Source: Heterocephalus glaber
Taxonomy: Eukaryota > Chordata > Mammalia > Rodentia > Bathyergidae
Direction of reading: 5' to 3'
Assembly: GCF_000247695.1 (NCBI RefSeq)
Contig: NW_004624843.1
Location: 4,194,152-4,258,151, forward strand
DNA: 64,000 bases
The notes beneath the pieces are model-generated. The model was not told where the DNA came from. It did not search any database and saw nothing but the letters and a program-made list of their open reading frames with translations. A program made the translations under genes and the position numbers. The stretch's first letter is position 1, and each line of letters starts with the position of its first letter. This document shows, piece after piece, positions 33,480-43,300 of the stretch.

Positions 33480-33775
33480 TTGCTTAAATCTACACTTGAT
33501 GTTGGGAGGTGAGGCCTGGTAGAGGAGGTGGGTCGCTGGGGATGTGGCCTGGAAGGATCTCGCTCCCTCCTGTCCTCCTTTGATCTCTGTCTGTGCTTCC
33601 CACCGCCATGCCATGAGCAGTTTCTCCTCTGCCAAGCCCGTCTGTTAGACCACCCTGCCCTGGAGCCAGCTGACTATGGACTGAACCCTCTGCACACTGA
33701 GCCAAAATAAACCTTTCCTCCTGTAAGTTGAGGGTATCAGGTATTTTATCCCGGCAATGAGGAAAGTAACACAGT
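33480..33775 (+). mobile_element. ERVL-MaLR LTR, sense
   Basis: 'gatgttgggaggtgaggcct', 'tatggactgaaccctctgc', an AATAAA at 33706 and 'gtatcaggtattttatccc' appear in MaLR LTR order. Confidence 0.6.
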
Positions 33776-33834
33776 GTGTGACCACTGTCCAACCCCCAGT
33801 CCCCTGAGGCCTCGCCACCCAACATCGCATAGAG

Positions 33835-33960
33835 CTGTGCAGTCACAGTGGACAATCCACTGACGAATAGAGCACCCTACAACCCAGTCACCTCCCCAAA
33901 GCCCCACCTAGCAGTGCATGAGGCCTTGGGGGAACATCTATATAGAAACCATAACAAGCA
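33835..33960 (-). mobile_element. ERVL-MaLR LTR far-end fragment, antisense
   Basis: 'cacctccccaaagccccacc' and 'catctatatagaaaccataa' mark the end of an antisense MaLR LTR. Confidence 0.5.
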
Positions 33961-34679
33961 CTTTTCCAGCATGCATAAAGCCCTGGATTCCATCCCCAGA
34001 AAAAAAAGAAAAAGAAAGAAAGGCCTCAAATCCTACTGGTTCTTTTAAAGCACAAATGGATGGAGAGAAAAACTATAATCTTGAAAGGGAAGGTTATAAA
34101 AATGTCAATTACTTCTCAAATTTAATCAAATTCAATCAAAACCCTAAGAGATTTCTTTTGCAGATAAGTAAAAAAAAAAAAAATTCTAAAATTTGTCTTC
34201 AAAAGCCAATACATTGCCATTGCCAAGAATTTAAAGGAAAAGAAGTAATGATGACTGCAGCTTGCAATGTAACAGAAATAATAGTGCTAGAAGAAAACTG
34301 GGTAATATAAAGTCTAAAAGGGGAGCTCATAAGTATACAGGCGTGAGAAAATATTTGATGTATTTACATCTCTGAAAATACCAAGAATAAAATGAAGAGG
34401 CAGATGTCAAACTGGAAAAATTCTAGTGATTTCTAAAAGATGAAGCAAAGGCTAAGAAATGTAGTCTTTTAAATTAGGTAGCAATAAGCTCAGCCAAATG
34501 AATTGTTATTACTGAAGAAGAAAGGGGAAATGGATATGAGGAAACAGTTAGTGGTCCTTGCTGGAAGAATTTGTAATTAAAAATAAAATAAATGACAGGT
34601 TTTGATAACAAGAACCCAGGGAGCGAACAGAGTGAACTGAAAGTAGAAGGGACTACATGAATGAGAAAACGGATGCCAC
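33961..34679. other. Intergenic AT-rich DNA
   Basis: No coding exon or RNA gene recognised. An A-rich, L1-like texture is possible, but I cannot name a family. Confidence 0.5.
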
Positions 34680-34900
34680 AGTTGGGATGTAGCTTAAGTG
34701 CGTCCGCGGATGTCATGTGGTGAAGCTGCATCCTCAGGGTGGCAGTGTTGGGAGGTGGCACCTTTAGAGGTGGAGCTCAGTGGGAGGTCTTTAGGTCATT
34801 GGGGACCCTGCACTCAGAAGGAATTATGGTATTTCTCCCACGGTCCTGGCTAGTTCTCATGAGAAGGGTTCTTCTGAGTACTGAGTGCCCCCAAGAGGAG
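34680..34900 (+). mobile_element. ERVL-MaLR LTR fragment, sense
   Basis: 'gtgttgggaggtggcacctt', 'gtgggaggtctttaggtcat' and 'tagttctcatgagaag' follow MaLR U3 order. Confidence 0.55.
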
Positions 34901-34944
34901 GAAGCACAGGGGCCCCAAAGGGCCTTACACTGGACAGCTTTTTG

Positions 34945-35250
34945 TGACTACAATGAAATACCTGAGGCGATTAACTTAGTAAGAGAAAAGGTTTATTTTG
35001 GCTCCATTTTGTAGCTTCCACTCTGTGACCCATGGGCCCCATTGCTTTGGGTCCGGGCCAGGCAACACCTACTAGTGGGAATGTGTGACAAAGCCCCTGG
35101 CTTTGAGGCCAGGATACAAAATGGGAATGGAAGAGAGGCGCCTGAAGTCTCATCATCCCCTTACAGGGCACAGCCCTGTGACCTAAGGGCCTGCCACCAG
35201 GCCCCGGGGTCCTTTCAGGGATGCTCATCCAAACTGTAGAAGGCCAGATG
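34945..35250 (-). mobile_element. ERVL-MaLR LTR fragment, antisense
   Basis: 'aatgaaatacctgaggcgat' and 'aaaggtttattttggctcc' mark an antisense copy lying tail to tail with the sense fragment before it. Confidence 0.5.
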
Positions 35251-35921
35251 GTGTCTGTTTCCCTGGGTATGCCTGGGACAGCGACATGGGACACAGGTGG
35301 GCGGGCTGGAGAGAGGGGCTCTGATATGGGACAGAGGCCTCCTGGCTCTCACTCACCCCGCTTCCCAGGGTGCCTTCTCCTCTCCCAGTCCCCCGCCACA
35401 CCTGTCTCTGGTTCCCACCCAAAACCCATCTCCCTGGAGCCTCAGCTGCACTGCGACCCCTCCTCACCCTCGGCCCTGTCCTTCCCTGAGCCCACAGAGC
35501 TTGCTGCAATGGCGAACCCCACATGGCCCTGCAGCTCCTTGGATAACTGACCAGACTCACTGTCTTCCACCAAATCCAAGCTGCTGTACCGTGGGTACAT
35601 TAAGAACAATCAGTGCTAATTATAACTGCGAAAGATGTAATAATTTCAGAGGTGCTAAACTATAAACAAGAGGGGTATCTAAGAATCCGTGCGCATGGAT
35701 TCTTGAGCATCTACCTGAGCAGTGGTGCTGAAAGTGTAATCTGAAGACCCTAGTAGACTCCAAGTCCATTCAGCAAGTCGACAAGGTCAGAACTGCTAGC
35801 AATACACTAATACATTACTTGTCTGTTTCGGTCTCGATCTATTAGCATACAGTGGAACATGGCCCCACCACCACCACCCGGGGCTACACATATGGTCCCA
35901 TTGTTTTAAAGATCATTGGAA

Positions 35922-35967
35922 GGGCCAGGGATTTAGCTCAATGGTTCCGCCTCCTGCCTAACAATAT
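35922..35967 (+). mobile_element. ID-like SINE, 5' half only
   Basis: 'agggccagggatttagctca' and 'ggttccgcctcctgccta' are present without the B box or tail. Confidence 0.75.
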
Positions 35968-35998
35968 GTACAGTCTTGTGTTTTAAATTTTTTCTGAA

Positions 35999-36085
35999 TT
36001 TTTTTTTTTTTGGTACCGGGGATCGAACTCAGGACCTTGTGCTTACGAGGACGGCTCTGGAACCACTGAGGTAAATCCCTGGCCC
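35999..36085 (-). mobile_element. ID-like SINE, antisense
   Basis: A T tract and 'ggtaccggggatcgaactca' lead to 'aaccactgaggtaaatccct'. 'ttttctgaattt' on both sides is the target-site duplication. Confidence 0.9.
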
Positions 36086-36111
36086 TTTTTCTGAATTTTA
36101 ATTTCACATAT

Positions 36112-36197
36112 GAGGGCCATTGGGAATTGAGCCCAAGACCCTATGCATGCTAGGCAAATGCAATGCCATTGAGCTACACCACACCACTCCCAGTCCT
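36112..36197 (-). mobile_element. Older tRNA-like SINE, antisense
   Basis: 'gggccattgggaattgagcc', 'catgctaggcaaatgcaatg' and 'cattgagctac' give a diverged ID/B1-dID-type antisense unit. Confidence 0.65.
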
Positions 36198-36216
36198 TTT
36201 GATACAGGGGAAGAGA

Positions 36217-36925
36217 TGTAGCTCCCAAACCTACTAGATAACCGAAACACAAGTTTGTGTTCTTTAAAATCGAAGAATGAATTCTAGGAACAGAGGTTAA
36301 AGAGTAGGAAAAATTTATTGGGAGAAAGAAAGCTTGTAAGAGAGACAGAAGCGGGACTGGAAAGTGAGTTGCCTGCTCACCCAACTTCTCAAAGGTGTTT
36401 TATGGGACAAAGCTGTGAGGTGAGGCAGGTTCAAGGTGGGACAAAACTATAGTCAACTAGTAAGATTACAAGTACAGTTGCTTAGGTAATATTGATCCAA
36501 TGACAAATCACAAGGTGGACAAAACTATGAGCAACCAATAAGATTATGACAAGTATAGTTGCTTAGGTAATATTGATCCAATGACAAATCACAAGGTGGA
36601 CAAAACTATGAGCAACCAATAAGATTATGACAAGTATAGTTGCTTAGGTAATATTGATTAAGTGGGGATCCAATGGGGAAACAAGTCACGTAGCAAGCGT
36701 ACAAGGAATGAGCAAGGATTTTCGGTGGAAAGGGGTGGGTCAGGGATCTTGGAAGGCCTTGGCCCCCCACCCGGGTGATTGGTACCTATTGAGAATATCA
36801 GTCACTGCTGTTCATCCTAGGTGGGTGTGGTAGTTTCTCTCCTTTACAATGCCGGCCTTCAGTGAATGTGTCTTGATTGTCCTCCGTGTTGGCTCCATGG
36901 CGTGGGCTGGCCCTAACTGCCTACA
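36217..36925 (-). mobile_element. Solo LTR of an endogenous retrovirus
   Basis: The 709-bp element has termini TGTAG and CTACA (perfect 5-base inverted ends), flanked by agaga (36212-36216) and agata (36926-36930), a near-perfect target-site duplication. On the minus strand it carries CATAAAAC as a TATA-like box near 36398-36406 and AATAAA at 36314-36319, about 85 bases later, giving U3-R-U5 order. No gag, pol or env sequence borders it, so it is probably a solo LTR left by recombination. The U3 contains a tandem repeat, described separately. The family is not identified; class I is my guess from layout. Confidence 0.7.
36440..36658. repeat. U3 tandem repeat, about 2.7 units of 78-81 bp
   Basis: 'gacaaaactat' recurs at 36440, 36518 and 36599. 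Units 2 and 3 are identical over the ~60 bases they share; unit 1 is diverged and three bases shorter. Each unit carries ATTGG pentamers on the minus strand (inverted CCAAT). The position, ending about 35 bases upstream of the TATA-like box, is that of retroviral enhancer repeats. Confidence 0.85.
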
Positions 36926-36962
36926 AGATATCTAATTAACTTACCTATCTGTGATACTTTTA

Positions 36963-37066
36963 CACAGGGTCTGGCTAAATTGACCAGAATGGCCTTGAAC
37001 TTTCGATCCTCCTGCCTCTGCCTCCAGAATAGCTGGGATTCCAGGTGTACACCCATACCCAGCTGA
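36963..37066 (-). mobile_element. B1-like SINE fragment, antisense
   Basis: 'ccttgaactttcgatcctcc' and 'tgcctctgcctccagaatag' mark an antisense B1-type unit. Confidence 0.8.
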
Positions 37067-38191
37067 GTTTTAATTTCTGACAGTAAATGTCTAAGCCCTT
37101 TGTTTGGAATGTTTATAAATCACTGTGCTGGGATGTGTGCCTAGCACTCACCTGGCAGAGGCCTTGGCCAAGGCCAAGGGGAGGCACCAGGAGAGGCACC
37201 CAGGCAAAGGGACTTGCCCCGGGCTGCAGGGAAGGCCTTGCAGAGGAAGTGGGGCTCACACCTGCCAACCTCTGGCATGCAGGTGGTCCTGCTCGCCTGC
37301 CAGAGGCCCGCCGTCTGCCAGCTCAGTGCCCTAGGTTGAGTCACAATTGTCTCTACTACCCTGGTCAATGTGCAGGTTTTAGGGGCTGTGATGAATGAAT
37401 GAGGTAACGCAGTAGACGAAGGCTTAACAACATCGGGTCCTTGGTGGCTGGATTAAGTCTTGGGTGTTTCTGTTTCCTGCCACAGCTTAACACAATGCTT
37501 CACACACTGGGGCGCTTGGGAAACAGAGTGGGGCAACACAAGGTGGTGGGTGCTGCTGGGTCACTCAGGAAGTCTCAGACTCGACTTACCAGACACCCAG
37601 CTTCACCTGGGAGCTTGAGAGTCCAAACCACTTTCCTTCCGAGCTCTGGTCCAAGCCCAATTCCTCCCCATGTCTTCCAAACCTTTTCCCTCCTGCCCAT
37701 CCCCGCACCCAGTTCCCCAGGCTAGTGGCCTTGCATCAGTTAGAGCTCTCTCCTTCTCCCCACCCTCACTTCCCACCACCTGCCTCCAGCAGCGGCCGAG
37801 CAGGGCTGGCACAGGCAGCCGAGCAGCACCTGCCTTCTGGCGGCTCCACGTGCGACCGAGGGCGCTCGGGTGGCTTTCGCTGGAAGGAGACGGAGGGAGA
37901 AGCAGGGGGAGAAGGAAGGAGGCGGGATGAATTCAGAGCTCGGGATGGAGGCCCGCACCCAGCACATGGCCTCGAGGCCTTCTCCCGCGCCACGGACGGG
38001 TCCGAGGAGGAGGCCAGTGGAGCAGGTACGGCCGAGACTCACGTCTCCAAAGAGGGAGTCTGCAGCGGGCGGGGACGGGACCTGGTCCCGCTGTTGTAGG
38101 CTTCAGTCGAGCGGACCGGGTCGTGGAGGGAAGCGGGAAGGGACTAGGCTGCCAGGGACTGGGCCCTTGGCGATGCCAGCATGGCTGGTGA

Positions 38192-38208
38192 GCGCGCGCG
38201 CGCGCGCG
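38192..38208. repeat. Alternating GC tract in ITM2C promoter
   Basis: Seventeen bases of strict GC alternation, 230 bases upstream of the start codon. This is the dinucleotide with the greatest Z-DNA potential. Confidence 0.9.
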
Positions 38209-38436
38209 GCGAAGGGAGCCCCGGGCAGAAAGCGTCGCGCTGGCGCGCGGCGGGCAGGGGGCGCAGGCGCGGCGGGCGCCAGGGCCCCCCGGGGGCGGGG
38301 CTGGCTGGGGGTGGGGTTAGAGGCCGGGAAGCACACGGGATCCAAACTTCCGGTGCCTGCAGCGCACTGATCCGCGGCAGCTCTCAGAGGTTGCACCGGC
38401 GGAGGCTGCAGGGCGGACTCGCGGGCCGGCGCAGCC

Positions 38437-38574
38437 ATGGTGAAAATCAGCTTCCAGCCCGCTGTGGCCGGTGTCAAGGCCGACAAGGGTGACAAGGCAT
38501 CGGCCTCCGCCCCGGCCCCGGCCCAGGCCCCGGCGCCCGGCCCGGCCACCGAGATCCTGCTGACGCCAGCCCGG
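38437..38574 (+). CDS. ITM2C: ITM2C exon 1 coding part, residues 1-46
   Basis: ATG is in a good context (gcagccatgg) and opens the conserved [12 protein letters not shown]. The exon ends EILLTPAR with donor gtgaga. An Ala/Pro/Gln stretch (residues 26-37) is about six residues longer than in human. The following intron is 6.7 kb. Confidence 0.97.
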
Positions 38575-40280
38575 GTGAGAGAGGTGGGCGGCGAGGAACT
38601 CGGGGACGGGGAGCCCGGAGCCGCGAGCGGAGCGGGGAAGAGAGGGCTCTGATGGGTGACCCATCCCCAAGTGGGGACCAGGTTTGGGTTCTGTCCTAAA
38701 GCGGCTGCCCAAAGCAGAAGGTCCTCGGTCCCTTGTCCTTCCGTGGGAAAGCGCGCAAGATCTCTTCTAAAAGTGGAGGGGCCCCAGGGCGCCTCGCTTC
38801 AGAGCCAGGGACCGGAGCTGGTGCGCGCCAGGGCGAGGAGTACCGGTCTGGGTTCGCGTCTGGTTCCAATCAGTGGGGAGGGACCCGAGTCCAGTCCCCG
38901 GCTCGGGGGTGGGGGCGGCTTGGACGTAGTTACCCCAGAGTAGGGCGGTGGGATCCGATTGGTTGGCGAATGGGGGGGGGGGCTGCCAACGAAGGGAGAG
39001 AGGTCACTGAGATTTCGTTCCAAAGTGGGGGAGGATGTGCTGCTCTTCCTCACTGAAATTGGCAGGCCAGAAAGTGATGGAATGGAAATAAACCGGGACC
39101 GGCCCGGCTGTGCCTCCAGGGATCCCGGGTCCGAGGCCAGGAGCTCCTATCCCACCCCACCCCCCGCACGCGGCCTCCTATCTCGGCTCACACGCTGGGC
39201 GCCCCCTCCCCGAGAGGGCTCCCCCACCGCCCCAGTGCCCTCGGGATGGCACCCCGAGGCGCCCGCCGCCAGCCTTGCGGGAGTGGGCCTCGGTGCCCCC
39301 GTCTGCGCTCTGGCCTGAGGGAGTGGAGGCATTTACGCCGCGGAAAACTGGCTGCGCTGCATGGAGTGTCCACGGAGGGGCCCCGGGGGGCCAGGACCGG
39401 GGCGAAGGTCTCGGGCACACCCCCCACTACCACCCCCTGGAGGCGGGACTCCTTCCCAGGTCAGATTCCGTGGCTGGCTCAGTCCTGCCTGGAGGTGTGG
39501 AGGGGGAGCTGGAGAGGGGCCTCACGGGTGGGGGAGACCCTGGGTGAGGAATGCCACAGCGCTGGGCTGCATTCCTGCCCTCCTGTGATGCTCACAGCCG
39601 CAGCCAGCATCTCTGGCGACCAGAATCCAGCGACCACCTCATCCCAGGCTGGAGAGGGTGCGCCCTGTATGGAAGACACTGGTCTGCAGCTTTCAAAGTT
39701 TGCCATGGGCTCTTCAGACCTGGTTCTCTTTCCCAAAGGGAGCCAGTCTCCTCCCTCCCCTCCCTCTGAGAACGTGGGCCCGGGCCGAGGGCCAGAGACA
39801 GCTTGTCCCTTCCCAGCTGCTTCTCCCAGGAGCAGGCACCCAGCTAAGACTGGGAATCAGGCCCTGGCTGCTGAGAGCCACAGGATTTGGGGGAGGAAAA
39901 CGGACCAAGCCAGATAGGGGGGCTAAATGACTCCACCTCCATCCGAAGGTCCCCCGAATCTGCAAGGGTGGCACCTTTGGGTGGCAGCCTACCCATGGTG
40001 TTAGAAGGATGGCTGAACCCCAGGAGGGAGATGTCAGGTTTTCTCATTAACCTCCGAATACTTGATGATTTTAGTGTATGAAATAAACTAGCAATATACA
40101 GATTAGCAGGGAAGAAAGCTGCAAATTTGTTAGCACATATATGTAGTGTGAGACTCAGCAGGGAGCTGGTTGGGAAGCTTCCCAGGTAAGAGGCCCCTGG
40201 AGGCAGTACGTGGTCATCTCTGTGTGGGCCAGGAGTTCCACCCCAGGTGTCATTAGGCAAGATCTTTCCTAGACAGCCAG

Positions 40281-40336
<56 letters not shown>

Positions 40337-43300
40337 CCACGCGCACGCACGCAAGTGGAAGGGCTGGAGAAAGCCTGCTTTCATCCATTTGCCCACTGTT
40401 CACTTAGGGCTGAAATTCTTTTTTTTTTTTGGTGCTGGGCCTCAAACTCAGGACCTTGCGCTTTCGAGGCAGGTGGCAGAACCACTGAGCTGAATCCCCG
40501 GCCCAGGACTGAAATTCTCTGCACATGCAAATCTTCCCACAAAGGGACAGCTTTTCAGAGCTAGTCCTTGTCTGAGGCCCCTCTGAATGGCCATTTGGAA
40601 ATATGCTGAAGCAGCCTGTTTAGGGGTGGTCTGTTTTGATCTACCTTACCGTGCAGCCTGGGCAGTGACTGACATCCAGTTTCATTGGGCTCTGAAACTG
40701 AGCAGCCTCTCTTGCTGCCTCAACCCAGCATGAAATGGAAATATCAACATCATAGTGGGACCCAGCTGAGTGCGCCCCCTTCTAATTAGCATGGAGAGCT
40801 TGAGGCCACGCTATCAGAAGAGAGAATTAAAGTCCAGCACCCTTAGGACAGAAAGACTGTATTGGGGAGCTCTTGGGGCTTGCTGAGGCCCTGAGCTGGA
40901 GGACAGGAGCCTGTAGGTGCCACATGTTGGCCCTGCCATCGCCCCTGGACCCAAACACGTGGGTGTCGGTTTGTGCCTGTGGGGCTCTTCCGGCCCTCCT
41001 GCCCAATGGTGAGCAGGCAGGAACCCCATTTCACAGCTGTAGCGCAGGACAGAGCCAGCCCTTGCTGGGCACTGAGAGGTGGACTGGGGCACAGCTTGAA
41101 GGGGGCAGGACAGGGCACTGGGATTTGTCCCATACCTGTGGTGAGGCACAGGATGGCTTCCCGGTCTCCAGTCTCTTCTGGCCGGTGGTGACCCCAGAAC
41201 ACTTCTTGATGTCTGAACTGGGCTCGAAGCCAAGGACTCAAAAGTGATCCCTGGAAGGACCACTGAAGGAGCAGAGGGTGCAGAGCCAGTGGGCAGAAGC
41301 GACCGGCTGGGAGAGGGTGCCGGATTCAGCAAGGACTGCCCCCCCCCACCGCTTCTGAGCAAACACGGGCTAGGGCGATTCCCTCCCGCACCTGAGGCTG
41401 GGAGGAAGTCCCTGGTGGGCCAGGGAAGGGGCAGGTGGGGCCCAACCTCCCCACATGGTGTTGGGGCGATGGCAGCACGTCCCTCAGCCCAGTCCTCTCC
41501 CCACATTCTACCTGCGTGTGCACACGTGTGTGTGTGTGTGCACAGGCGGGTGTGGGCGTGTACAGACTCACAGGGTGGGGGCTACATGCGGAGAGAAACA
41601 TGCTAAATACAGTCGTCGCCTCAGCTCTGATTTTTCTCCTTGACATTTGCCTTTGATTAATGGCCCCTGTGTGGCCCCCTCCCCCAACCTGCATACCTGC
41701 GGATCCGATTTCACTTTCCCAGCATCCTGGCCTCCAGCCCTTGGCAGGAGGCTCGGGGAGGGGAGGGTCCCCTGGCAGTTGGAGGGCAGGCCTGGCCAGC
41801 TCTTTCGCCTGCTCTGGGCCCCTGTTCCTGAGTCTCCCCAGGGCGGTGGGGACTCTCCAGCCTGACCTGGGGTCTTGGCTTTTCTGATTCTCTTTTCTCT
41901 TCTCTCGCCCACCCCTGCGTGGTTCAAGGCTGCCAGCAGACAGCTGAGAGGATGGGTTTTCCCCTGTACTTGTGGTAAAATCACAGTGGCACCAGCAGCG
42001 CCCCCTTCTACCACCGTCTAGCCTGTTGCTGTCGCTCACCCCCCCAAGTCCAGAGAGCTGGAGAGCTCTTCCAGCCCAGAGCTTTGCTAGCTCGAGACAG
42101 CCTGCCGGTCAGGGACAGAGAAGAGAACTCGCAGGGGCAGAGCGCAGGGTGCACAGGAGGGGGACCCACTAATGGTGAATCCCCACACGCACGCAAGTGA
42201 CTGTGCTGTGCACACACACAGGGGGCCTGCTATTCGCTCACCCACTGACCCCAGCCAGGCCTCCGTCTCAGACACACTGATGGTCAGGCACCTCCCCTCC
42301 CAGCTGGGGCCTGCAGCCTAGGAAAGAAAAGAGCCAGCCCGCCTGGGGTGTGGGGAGATGAGACCACCCTGACCCCCAGCCTTCGGCCTCGCCGAGCAGC
42401 CTGCGGTTTAGTTTAGTCTGCTTGAGGCTAATCTGGACATTGTTTTGGAGGGACAGCAGCCGGGCAGCTCCCCCTCGAGCCTCGGGGTCTGCTGAGTTAA
42501 CCCTCTGGTTGGTGGCTTCCCCTCCAGTTCGCTCCTGGCTTTGCTAAATCATTTCATAAGCCCCATTGTGGACCCCAGGGACACCCCCTTGGGTCCCCCA
42601 AACACGAGTGTGCAATGAGGCACTTTGGTCTGAGAGCCCGTCGCCTTGGAAACAGTATGCATATTTTCTTTCTAACCGGAAGCCCCCAAATGCTGGGCTG
42701 TTGGTAACTGCTCCCTGTGGGGAGCATTATTTCCTGGGGCCTCCTGGCAGCTCCCTGCTGCCTCACAGTTGTCAGGCTCCTCTTCCTCCAGGGCCCAAGA
42801 AGGACGAGTGTCCCGGGGCTTTGGTGTTTGACCCTTGACCTTGGTGGTTGCAGTGTTGGGTCCTGGAGGCACCAGCAGCTCTGGGCCTTTCCTCGGAGCT
42901 TTCCTGCCTTGTCCTCCCTTCACTGCCAGCCCTGCTGCTCCGCCTTCAGGCTTCTGAGTGTGGCTCTGCAACAGCAGGGAGGACCTGGCCCCAGAGGGTG
43001 CTGGCGGGTGTCAGCATCAGGAAGCAAGAGAGCCCTTTGTCAGATTTCACGTGGCCTTTTTCCATCTGAAAGTTTTGATCGTTTCAGTCTCTGAGATGAA
43101 CTGATAGTAAACAGCTTAGCAAGAGGAACGAGTCAAGTTCACTATGCACACTGGCACGGGAGCCACATATAAAGTTTAGCACTCAGGGAAAGGACCACAG
43201 AGCTGAAGCTTAAACAGTATGGTGAGCTATGGAAAGAAAGAAATAAGGGTCCAAGTGTGGTGGCGCATGCCTGTCATTCCAGCACTGAGGCAGGAGGAGA

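Larger units (their letters stand above)
37780..39450. promoter_or_regulatory. ITM2C: CpG island over ITM2C promoter and exon 1
   Basis: CpG density is high from about 37,780 to 39,450, unlike the rest of the window, and SINEs are absent. The stretch just before the start codon has a GC box gggggcgggg (38291-38300), an ETS-type acttccgg (38345-38352) and no TATA box at a fitting distance. Transcription probably starts around 38,340-38,400. Antisense and alternative-frame open frames here follow from GC richness and are not genes. Confidence 0.85.

Noticed and set aside
38240..38280. CTCF-like 'ggcagggggcgcagg' in the ITM2C promoter
   Set aside because: The left half of the core differs at several positions, and GC-rich promoters produce such partial matches by chance.
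39246..39917. 223-codon plus-strand open frame in ITM2C intron 1
   Set aside because: It lies in the CpG island and GC-rich intron, has no recognisable domain, no splice context and several equally long frames on the other strand. Base composition explains it.
40814..41506. 230-codon minus-strand open frame in ITM2C intron 1
   Set aside because: Pro/Ser-rich composition, overlaps other long frames on both strands, and there is no sign of codon bias or splice structure.
41326..42039. 237-codon minus-strand open frame in ITM2C intron 1
   Set aside because: Low-complexity Gly/Arg/Pro/Ser content that includes translated (CA)n repeat; no homology recognised.
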